A program made the translations under genes and the position numbers. Of a DNA stretch of 8,044 nucleotides, positions 1-5,171 are shown one piece after another. The stretch lies in the NCBI GenBank assembly GCA_013362195.1, contig JABFWM010000649.1, positions 1 through 8,044 of the forward strand. The letters are read 5' to 3'. Under the pieces are notes generated by a model that did not search any database, was not told the origin of the DNA, and saw only the letters and a list, made by a program, of their open reading frames with translations. Source of the stretch: Acidobacteriota bacterium (GTDB taxonomy: Bacteria; Acidobacteriota; Vicinamibacteria; Vicinamibacterales; 2-12-FULL-66-21). Each line of letters opens with the position of its first letter. Position 1 is the first letter of the stretch.

Positions 1-9
1 AGCCTCAAC

Positions 10-330
10 ATGGATCGCCACGGATCCGCCGCGCGCACCGGACGCGCGGAACTCCGTCAGGCCAAGCGCGAACACACCGAGACGAGCCCCGCGATGACCG
101 GCGGCGACGTCGATGCCGATTGGGAAGATGCCTACGCCGTCGGCGACGAAGCGCCGGGCGGCGACAATCCGACGCCGGATCAGGACGTCGTGGATGACAT
201 CGGCCGCGCGCTCGGCGTCGAGTATCAAGACAACGAAGAACTGAAGGGCGCTGACAAGATTGCCGATCGCGATCGAAAGCGATGGGAACTGGATCCCGCG
301 TCAGCGGAAGACTATAAGGACCGCGAGTAG
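10..330 (+). CDS. DUF6335-type small acidic protein (5' end may lie outside window)
   Basis: A 106-residue protein with no cysteine, no signal peptide and no membrane segment, so probably cytoplasmic. After a basic stretch (residues 10-22) it carries the pattern I associate with DUF6335: SPAMTGGDVDADWEDA (26-41), then VGDEAPGG, a TPDQDVVDDIG helix (55-64), GVEYQDNEEL (69-78) and a closing RWELDPASAEDY (91-102). The family has no function known to me. The frame stays open from base 1 to the ATG at 10, and only nine bases are visible upstream with no Shine-Dalgarno, so the true start could be further left. It converges with cmk across a 127-bp gap. The family name is from memory; that it is a real gene is well supported by codon pattern and the conserved-looking C-terminal half. 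Confidence 0.8.
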   Translation: MDRHGSAARTGRAELRQAKREHTETSPAMTGGDVDADWEDAYAVGDEAPGGDNPTPDQDVVDDIGRALGVEYQDNEELKGADKIADRDRKRWELDPASAEDYKDRE

Positions 331-457
331 CCGCGCGGCGCGACGGACCCGCGTAGGCCGGGTGTTCAGCCTTCCCACGAAGCGCTTCGGCGAGACGCCG
401 TAGCCCTTGGCGGAGGCGGTCAGGCCCGGCTTACGCGGCGGGTCTCTCGACCTCTCT
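331..457. other. Convergent intergenic gap with repeat remnants
   Basis: This gap separates the stop of the DUF6335 gene from the stop of cmk. It contains no credible gene. A perfect 12-bp palindrome CGAAGCGCTTCG lies at 378-389, followed by CGGCG-AGA-CGCCG (388-400), but neither is followed by a T-run on either strand, so an intrinsic terminator is not convincing. Bases 353-371 (GTAGGCC, five bases, then TTCAGCC) match, in opposite orientation, the palindrome found between scpA and scpB at 4232-4254, so this looks like a decayed copy of that dispersed repeat. Confidence 0.5.
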
Positions 458-1135
458 CTACATCCGAATCCGCTTCTCCACCAGTTCCAGCACTCGATCG
501 ATCACGCGTTCGACCGGCACACCGGTCGTATCGACGACGACCGCGTCGTCCGCAATCATCAAGGGCGAGGTCGCGCGCGTCGAGTCGTTGCGATCGCGTT
601 CCGCGAGCGCGGTCGCGACCTCTGACAACTGACGGCCCGTCGTCCCGGTCGCGTGCGCCGGGTCGGCGGCGCGGCGGCGGGCGCGCTCCTCGGGTGACGC
701 ATCCAGGTAGATCTTCACGTCGGCATCGGGGAACACCACCGTGCCGATGTCGCGTCCTTCCATGACGATCCCTCCGTCGGCGCCGTAGGCGCGCTGGCGG
801 GCGACGAGCACGCGGCGCACCGAGGGATGGCGGGCGACCGCGGTCGCGGCGGCGTCGATCTCGGGAGTGCGGATGGCTTTGGCCACATCCGTTCCATCAA
901 TCGCGACCCGCCCGTCGTCGAGATCGAAGATGGCGCGTTCGCCGATCGCGGCGACGGCCGCTTCGTCGGCGACGTCGACGCGTTGGTGGCGCGCCTTCCA
1001 GGCGACCGCGCGGTACATGGCGCCGGTGTCGATGTGGCGATAGCCGAGCCGGGACGCGACGGCGCGGGCGACCGTCCCCTTGCCGGCGCCCGACGGCCCG
1101 TCGATAGCCACGATCAGTGCTCTGGTGCTGCTCAC
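458..1135 (-). CDS. cmk: Cytidylate kinase (CMP/dCMP kinase)
   Basis: Transfers phosphate from ATP to CMP or dCMP, giving CDP/dCDP for nucleic acid and phospholipid synthesis; cytoplasmic and usually essential. The 225-residue length is normal for the family. The P-loop is GPSGAGKGT (13-21). The CMP-side motif DTGAMYRA is at 36-43, EGRDIGTVVFPDA at 126-138, and the lid/substrate signature RDRNDSTRATSPL at 180-192; all key residues are present. The start is GTG (1133-1135), 11 bases after a GGAGG on the minus strand (1147-1151); an in-frame stop at 1172-1174 rules out a much longer N-terminus. In many bacteria cmk sits after scpA-scpB-rluB or before rpsA. Here it has the orientation of scpAB, but an oppositely oriented hydrolase-rluB pair lies between, and the gene to its left is unrelated. 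Its upstream region is a repeat array, so its promoter must lie in or next to that array. Confidence 0.97.
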   Translation of the reverse strand: MSSTRALIVAIDGPSGAGKGTVARAVASRLGYRHIDTGAMYRAVAWKARHQRVDVADEAAVAAIGERAIFDLDDGRVAIDGTDVAKAIRTPEIDAAATAVARHPSVRRVLVARQRAYGADGGIVMEGRDIGTVVFPDADVKIYLDASPEERARRRAADPAHATGTTGRQLSEVATALAERDRNDSTRATSPLMIADDAVVVDTTGVPVERVIDRVLELVEKRIRM

Positions 1136-1146
1136 GCCGCTATTAT

Positions 1147-1151
1147 CCTCC
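1147..1151 (-). promoter_or_regulatory. Shine-Dalgarno site of cmk
   Basis: GGAGG on the minus strand, 11 bases before the GTG start of cmk. It is the clearest ribosome-binding site in the window and supports the GTG start, although the spacing is on the long side. Confidence 0.65.
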
Positions 1152-1163
1152 CGATCGGGGAAG

Positions 1164-1408
1164 GGTGACAGTCACCGTTGCGCTTCGGAACGGGGACACT
1201 CACAGTTATCCCTGGCAAGACGCGAGAACGGTGACAGTCACAGTTCTCGCGCGGAAAGGGGGACACTCACAGTTATCCCGGCAATGACGCGATAACTGTG
1301 AGTGTCCCCCTTTCCGCCGGCGGGATAACTGCAGTGTCCCACTTCCGGGATAACTGTGACTGTCACACTTTCTGGCGCCGGTAGCTGCGACACATGGTGA
1401 CTGTCCCA
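1164..1408. repeat. Array of about eight ~20-bp GACACTCACAGTTATC-type repeats in head-on arrangement
   Basis: Recognisable units in one direction begin near 1164 (GTGACAGTCACCGTT), 1192 (GGGGACACTCACAGTTATCC), 1231 (GTGACAGTCACAGTTCTC) and 1258 (GGGGGACACTCACAGTTATC). Units in the other direction are near 1291 (GATAACTGTGAGTGTCCCC), 1322 (GGGATAACTGCAGTGTCCC, two bases short), 1347 (GGGATAACTGTGACTGTCAC) and a degenerate one ending at about 1408 (GGTGACTGTCCCAC). Two variants of the 5' half occur, GGGGACACTCAC and GTGACAGTCAC; the second is itself a palindrome around one base. Unit spacing is irregular (about 25-40 bp), and orientation flips at about 1284. The array fills the space between the divergent cmk and hydrolase genes and overlaps the first codons of the latter. 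I recall similar units scattered through acidobacterial genomes, but cannot confirm that here. Confidence 0.88.
1251..1317. repeat. Perfect 27-bp inverted repeat with 13-base loop
   Basis: Bases 1251-1277 are the exact reverse complement of 1291-1317, with loop 1278-1290. The stem spans one complete repeat unit plus the flanking GCGGAAAG/CTTTCCGC, which extends beyond the shared unit. This would form a very stable hairpin or cruciform. There is no T-run after it on either strand, so it is not a standard intrinsic terminator. It lies between divergent genes, where a terminator is not expected. Confidence 0.93.
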
Positions 1409-2566
1409 CTTTGGGGCCGGCGGGGCCTGACGACGAGCGTGGCGGCGGCGCTGCTGGCGGGCGCCTTCGCCGGGCGCCCCTACGCGCGCGGGGCGGCCTT
1501 TGTCGTCCAGGCGACGGGCATGCAGGGCGTCGCGCGCACGGCCGCGCGGCTCGAGACGCAGCCGATCACGGCCGGCGACGCATTCGAAGTGCCATGGCGC
1601 CACGGGACGCTGCGCGCGCGCGCCTACCGTCCCGCCGACTGGCACGGCGCCCGCGGCGTGATGCTGGTCCCCGGCGTCCACGCCTCCGGCATCGACGAGC
1701 CCCGCCTCGTCGGCTTCGCGCGCGACATCGCGTCGATCGGCCATCCCGTCCTGACCATCGAACTCCCCGACCTGACGCGGTACACGATCACGCCCCGCAC
1801 CACCGACATGATCGAAGATGCGGCCGCCTGGATGATCCAGCGTCCAGAGTACCGCGGCGGCGACGGGCGCATCGGCATGATGGGCATCAGCTTCGCCGGC
1901 GGATTGTCGATCGTCGCGGCGGCACGGCCCACGATCAAGGACCACGTCGCCTTCGTGATGTCGTTTGGCGGCCACGGCGATCTGCCGCGGACGCTCCGAT
2001 ACCTGTGCACCGGCATCCAGCCGGATGGGACGTCCCGTCCGCCGCACGACTATGGCCTCGCCATCGTGCTGCTCGGCACCGCCGATCGCGTCGTGCCACC
2101 GGCGCAGGCGCGGCCCCTGCGTGACGCGATTCTCACCTTCCTCGACGCGTCGCGGCTCGACATGGTCGACAAGACGCAGTCGGCCGCGCAGTTCGGGCGC
2201 GCGAAGGCGATCGAGGCGACGCTCGCGGAACCGGCGCGCACCTACATGGGCTACGTCAACGCGCGCGACGTCAAACGTCTCGGACCGATCCTCCTGCCGC
2301 ACATGGCGGCAGCCGGGGGCGATCCCTCGCTGTCGCCGTCACGCTCCGCGCCACCGGTCTGCCCGGTCTATCTCCTCCACGGCGCCGACGACAACGTCGT
2401 CCCCGCGATCGAATCGGTGCTGCTCGCGCGCGACCTGCGCGCGCGCGGCGCCAGGGTCCATCAACTGTCGACCGCGCTCATCACCCACGCTCAGGTCGAC
2501 CGCACGTCGGCCATGACGGCGATCTGGCGGCTGATAGACTTCTGGTCGGATCTGCTGGACGAGTAG
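1394..2566 (+). CDS. Membrane-anchored or exported alpha/beta hydrolase
   Basis: A 390-residue serine hydrolase of unknown substrate. The N-terminus has basic residues then a hydrophobic stretch (GRRGLTTSVAAALLAGAFAG, 8-27), suggesting a signal anchor. The fold is indicated by VMLVPGVHASGIDEPR (89-104, oxyanion region) and the nucleophile elbow GISFAGG (164-170) with Ser166. The likely acid is Asp333 in HGADDNVVP and the likely base His365 in ITHAQVD. A second acid-like motif, GTADRVVPP with Asp231, lies between elbow and C-terminal motif, so the acid assignment is uncertain. Residues 190-320 probably include a cap domain. Start: ATG 1394 lies inside the last repeat unit, has no clear Shine-Dalgarno, and an in-frame TAG at 1382-1384 prevents a longer protein. 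GTG codons at 1397 and 1439 are alternatives, the latter losing part of the anchor. It is 31 bp before rluB on the same strand and may be cotranscribed with it. No specific reaction can be assigned. Confidence 0.85.
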   Translation: MVTVPLWGRRGLTTSVAAALLAGAFAGRPYARGAAFVVQATGMQGVARTAARLETQPITAGDAFEVPWRHGTLRARAYRPADWHGARGVMLVPGVHASGIDEPRLVGFARDIASIGHPVLTIELPDLTRYTITPRTTDMIEDAAAWMIQRPEYRGGDGRIGMMGISFAGGLSIVAAARPTIKDHVAFVMSFGGHGDLPRTLRYLCTGIQPDGTSRPPHDYGLAIVLLGTADRVVPPAQARPLRDAILTFLDASRLDMVDKTQSAAQFGRAKAIEATLAEPARTYMGYVNARDVKRLGPILLPHMAAAGGDPSLSPSRSAPPVCPVYLLHGADDNVVPAIESVLLARDLRARGARVHQLSTALITHAQVDRTSAMTAIWRLIDFWSDLLDE

Positions 2567-2588
2567 CCACCACGGATGGGACACGGAG
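2566..2588. repeat. Decamer-type repeat (GCCACCACGGATGGGACACGGA) that includes the rluB ribosome-binding site
   Basis: The gap between the hydrolase and rluB reads GCCACC-ACGGAT-ggg-ACACGGA. It corresponds to the reverse complement of the repeat at 6886-6923, which also starts GCCACC and contains ACACGGA. The final GGAG (2585-2588) lies nine bases before the rluB GTG and is its best Shine-Dalgarno, so repeat sequence appears to serve as a translation signal. The match is short, so common origin is probable rather than proven. Confidence 0.5.
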
Positions 2589-2597
2589 CGGTGACGC

Positions 2598-3491
2598 GTG
2601 TCAGGAGACAGCAAGCAGAAGGCCGGAGACAGAAGACGGGCTGTCGCGGCGCCAGGGCCGAAACGCCGCGGCGGTCACCAGAACGCTGACTCCAGTCGCT
2701 CGGCGAACCGTGCGGCTCCCGGCTTCGGCCGGAAGAACACCGCGGCGCCTGCCGCGCAGCGCCTTCAGAAAATCCTCTCCGCTGCCGGCGTCGCCTCGCG
2801 ACGACTGTCGGAAGATCTGATCGCGCAGGGACGCGTGTCGGTGAACGGGCATGTAGTCACCGCGCCCGGTACGAAAGCGGATCCCTCACGCGACGACATC
2901 AAAGTCGACGGCCGCCGCATCACGAGTCAGCCGCGGCGCGTCTACATTCTCATGAACAAGCCGCGCGGCTACGTCACGACGCGCAGCGATCCGCAGGGCC
3001 GGCCGACGGTCATGGATCTGATCACGCGGGTGCGCGAGTACGTCTACCCCGTCGGACGCCTCGACTACGACTCGGAAGGGTTGCTGCTGCTGACGAACGA
3101 CGGCGACCTCGCGGCGCGCCTGACGCATCCACGCCACGAAGTGGAGCGCGTCTACGAAGCCCGCGTCCGCGGCGTGCCCGACGCTCACGAAGTCGAGCGC
3201 CTCGCACGCGGCGTCGTCATCGAGGGACGACGGACCGCGCCCGCGCGCGTCCGGCTGATTCATGTGCGGGATACGGAAAGCGGATCGCAAGCGATGGTGG
3301 AGGTCGCGCTGCACGAGGGACGACAGCGGCAGGTGCGCAAGATGTTCGATGCGGTCGGACATCCCGTCGTCCGTCTACGCCGCGTCGCCATCGGGCCGAT
3401 CGCCGATGACGCGCTTCGGCCCGGCGACTATCGCGAACTGACGAGCGCGGAACTCGCCCGCCTCCAGCGCGCCGCCGGACTGAGGCCGTAA
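2598..3491 (+). CDS. rluB: rRNA pseudouridine synthase, RsuA/RluB family
   Basis: Converts a specific uridine of rRNA to pseudouridine; RluB acts on 23S rRNA U2605 (E. coli numbering), but this family also includes RsuA and RluE/F types, so the exact site is inferred. An S4 RNA-binding domain covers about 54-100 (QRLQKILSAAGVASRRLSEDLI, GRVSVNGHVV). The catalytic domain begins at RRVYILMNKPRGYVTT (113-128). The active-site motif GRLDYDSEGLLLLTNDG (153-169) carries catalytic Asp156, and HEGRQRQVRKMF (239-250) is the second family signature. The 297 residues include a basic, Ala/Gly-rich N-terminal extension of about 53 residues. GTG 2598 is the only usable start: TGA at 2592-2594 is in frame just upstream, and no ATG, GTG or TTG follows before the S4 domain. 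GGAG lies nine bases upstream. It is usually found on the same strand as scpAB and cmk, but here faces scpB, with the stops 46 bases apart. Confidence 0.93.
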   Translation: MSGDSKQKAGDRRRAVAAPGPKRRGGHQNADSSRSANRAAPGFGRKNTAAPAAQRLQKILSAAGVASRRLSEDLIAQGRVSVNGHVVTAPGTKADPSRDDIKVDGRRITSQPRRVYILMNKPRGYVTTRSDPQGRPTVMDLITRVREYVYPVGRLDYDSEGLLLLTNDGDLAARLTHPRHEVERVYEARVRGVPDAHEVERLARGVVIEGRRTAPARVRLIHVRDTESGSQAMVEVALHEGRQRQVRKMFDAVGHPVVRLRRVAIGPIADDALRPGDYRELTSAELARLQRAAGLRP

Positions 3492-3495
3492 GCCG

Positions 3496-3537
3496 TCAGC
3501 TATCAGCTATCAGCTATCAGCTATCAGCCCTGAGCCC
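3496..3537. repeat. Heptamer tandem repeat (TCAGCTA)n between convergent stops
   Basis: Four perfect TCAGCTA units (3496-3523) are followed by two decayed units, TCAGCCC (3524-3530) and TGAGCCC (3531-3537), and then TCA, which is the complement of the scpB stop. The repeat therefore fills essentially the entire gap between the rluB stop (3489-3491) and the scpB stop (3538-3540). There is no hairpin plus T-run, so no classical bidirectional terminator is visible here. Such heptamers change copy number readily by slippage. Confidence 0.9.
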
Positions 3538-4221
3538 TCAATGCACCGTTTCGTCGGCGCCGACGGGCTCCTCCTCCTGGCTTTCGGAACCGGCCGCCTC
3601 GGGTATCGACTCGTCTGACGCGGCCTCGAACGGCAGCGGCGACGTGGTGATCGTCGGCTCCGACAATGCGCCAGGCAGCTCGAAGCCGAGCGCGTCCGAC
3701 AGCTCATCGACCTTCGGCAGATCCGAGATGTCGTTGAGACCGAAGCGCTCGAGGAACTCGCGCGTCGTGCCGTACATGAACGGACGGCCGACCACCTGCT
3801 TGCGCCCCACCGTCTTGATCAACTTGCGCTCGATGAGCGTCGTGAGCACGCCGGTGCTGCTGCTGACGCCGCGGATCTCGGCGATCTCCGGCGCCGTGAC
3901 CGGCTGCTTGTAGGCGATCACCGCCAGCGTCTCGAGCGCCTGCACCGACAGCTTCTGCGTCGTGCGCTCGTGGAACAGCTTGCGGACCCACTCGTGCAGC
4001 TCCGGCTTCGTCGTGATCTGATAGCCGCCGGCGACCTCGACGATCTGCAGGCCGCCCGGCCGATCGTAGTCGGCGCGCACCGCGGCAATCGCGGCGTCGA
4101 CGTCTTCCCGCGGCTCGCTCTCGAGCAGCTTGTACAACTGCTTGAGCGTGACGGGTTCGGGCGAGGCGAACATCAACGCCTCGACAATCGGTTTCAAGTG
4201 ATCGTGCTGGTCTGACACCAT
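3538..4221 (-). CDS. scpB: Segregation and condensation protein B
   Basis: ScpB dimers bind ScpA and, with the SMC ATPase, form the complex that compacts and separates sister chromosomes. The protein is 227 residues from ATG 4221. An N-terminal winged helix starts at LKPIVEALMFASPEPVTLKQLYKLL. The second is marked by LSVQALETLAVIAYKQPVTAPEIAEIRGV and TLIERKLIKTVGRKQVVGRPFMYGTTREFLERFGL, both strong family signatures. After about residue 180 comes a disordered, Asp/Glu-rich tail. A GTG at 4230 would add three residues (MRS); ATG is preferred because GTG lies right beside the palindrome and neither has a convincing Shine-Dalgarno (GAGG is only three bases before the ATG). The loop RGVSSSTGVL contains three tandem AGC codons and seems one residue longer than homologues I remember. 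It is last in the M50-trpS-scpA-scpB unit, 29 bp after scpA. Confidence 0.95.
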   Translation of the reverse strand: MVSDQHDHLKPIVEALMFASPEPVTLKQLYKLLESEPREDVDAAIAAVRADYDRPGGLQIVEVAGGYQITTKPELHEWVRKLFHERTTQKLSVQALETLAVIAYKQPVTAPEIAEIRGVSSSTGVLTTLIERKLIKTVGRKQVVGRPFMYGTTREFLERFGLNDISDLPKVDELSDALGFELPGALSEPTITTSPLPFEAASDESIPEAAGSESQEEEPVGADETVH

Positions 4222-4231
4222 GGACCTCACA

Positions 4232-4254
4232 CCCGGCCTGAAGGTCGGGCCTAC
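4232..4254. repeat. Palindromic repeat between scpA and scpB
   Basis: CCCGGCCT-GA-AGGTCGGG (4232-4249) forms eight-base arms around GA with one mismatch (G-T on the plus strand, A-C in the minus-strand transcript), followed by CCTAC. The same layout (arm, CCT-GA-AGG, arm, then CTAC) occurs in both copies upstream of ppk2 at 7916-7940 and 8002-8026, where the arms are TTCCA instead of CCGG. The element overlaps the scpA stop codon (TAG, 4251-4253) and fills the space before scpB. Confidence 0.75.
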
Positions 4255-5081
4255 TGGTGATCTTTCTTTTCCGCCGCGACGTGCTGAGCGTGCACTTCTT
4301 CGGGATCGTGCAGCGGCCGCGGCGCGTCGGCCGGGCGCTGCCGTTTATACACGCGGATCGGACCGACGACGCCGCTCTGAAACACGCGAATCAGCTTCAG
4401 TCGAATCATCTCGAGGAGCGCGAGAAACGTCACGACCAGTCCGGCGCGCGTCTGCACGTCCTCGAACAGGTCCTCGAACCCGCACGCTTCGGTTTCCGAC
4501 AGCCGCGACAAGAGCTGCTCGATGCGATCCTCGATCGGGATCTGCTCCGCCGGCAGGTACACCTTCGGCCGCGCCTTGGCGCGTTCGACGACGGCGCGGA
4601 AGGCGGTGATCAGGCTGAAGAGATCGACTTCCACCTCGGGCTCGGGCGCCTCGCCGGCGATCTCGAGGACCGGGCCGTCGGCGCGCGTCCACTGCGCGCT
4701 CCGGAGCGTTTCCCGCTCGTGCAGCAGTTCCGCCGCCGCCTTGAACTTCTGATGTTCGAGCAGGCGCCGCACCAGGGCCTCGCGCGGATCCTCGTCCGGA
4801 TCCTCCTGGGTCGGATCGGGCCGCGGCAGCAGCATGCGCGACTTGATGTGAATGAGCGTCGCGGCCATCACGAGGAACTCGCCCGCCACATCCAGGTTCA
4901 TCTCCTGCATCAGGTCGATGTACTCGAGGTACTGCGACGTGATGAGCGCAATCGGGATGTCGTAGATGTTGACCTCGTGCTTCTTGATCAGGTGCAGCAG
5001 CAGATCGAGCGGGCCCTCGAAATTCTGCAGGCGCACCGGATAGGCCTCGAGGATGGATTCAAAGTCCTGTTGATGTTCCAT
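4251..5081 (-). CDS. scpA: Segregation and condensation protein A (kleisin)
   Basis: ScpA is the kleisin subunit that bridges the SMC heads and binds an ScpB dimer, closing the ring that condenses the chromosome. The 276-residue length is usual. The N-terminal SMC-neck-binding region shows the hallmark FEGPLDLLLHLIKKHEVNIYDIPIALITSQYLEYI (21-55) and LDVAGEFLVMAATLIHIKSRMLLPRP (63-88). An acidic linker follows (DPTQEDPDEDPRE, 89-101). The middle segment (105-190) would hold the ScpB-binding part, and the C-terminal winged helix that contacts the SMC head is at about 180-247 (VTFLALLEMIRLKLIRVFQ at 217-235). A charged tail ends in EKKDHQ. The ATG at 5079-5081 fits the family N-terminus; the nearest purine-rich site, GGAG, lies 12 bases upstream within a hairpin. 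The stop lies in a palindromic repeat, 29 bp before scpB. The 90-bp gap to trpS is the widest inside this transcription unit. Confidence 0.97.
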   Translation of the reverse strand: MEHQQDFESILEAYPVRLQNFEGPLDLLLHLIKKHEVNIYDIPIALITSQYLEYIDLMQEMNLDVAGEFLVMAATLIHIKSRMLLPRPDPTQEDPDEDPREALVRRLLEHQKFKAAAELLHERETLRSAQWTRADGPVLEIAGEAPEPEVEVDLFSLITAFRAVVERAKARPKVYLPAEQIPIEDRIEQLLSRLSETEACGFEDLFEDVQTRAGLVVTFLALLEMIRLKLIRVFQSGVVGPIRVYKRQRPADAPRPLHDPEEVHAQHVAAEKKDHQ

Positions 5082-5088
5082 AATCAGT

Positions 5089-5104
5089 TGGGGCTCCGGC
5101 CCCA
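5089..5104 (-). promoter_or_regulatory. Hairpin at the scpA translation start
   Basis: In the minus-strand transcript UGGGGC-CGGA-GCCCCA forms a six-pair GC stem with a four-base loop. The only candidate Shine-Dalgarno of scpA (GGAG) spans the loop and first stem base, 12 bases before the ATG. The helix could limit scpA translation, or expose the loop to the ribosome. It has no T-run, so it is not a terminator. The rest of the gap (5105-5171) is GC-rich with no gene. Confidence 0.4.
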
Positions 5105-5171
5105 GACCCGGCTCGGCGCTCGCGAGGGCCCGGCGCCCCGCTCCGCTTCCTCGCAGGTGCGCCGTGCGCGC

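Noticed and set aside
378..400. Bidirectional terminator between the DUF6335 gene and cmk
   Set aside because: The palindromes are short and neither side shows a T-run; they may be repeat remnants instead.
1251..1317. Intrinsic transcription terminator
   Set aside because: The hairpin is strong but no T-run follows on either strand, and it lies between divergent genes.
1164..1408. CRISPR array
   Set aside because: Units change orientation, spacing is irregular, the spaces between units are short and not uniform, and no cas gene is present.
1238..2302. A 354-codon open frame on the minus strand across the repeat array and hydrolase
   Set aside because: It is the reverse shadow of the hydrolase, rich in Arg/His/Asp, and its C-terminal part is only translated repeat units.
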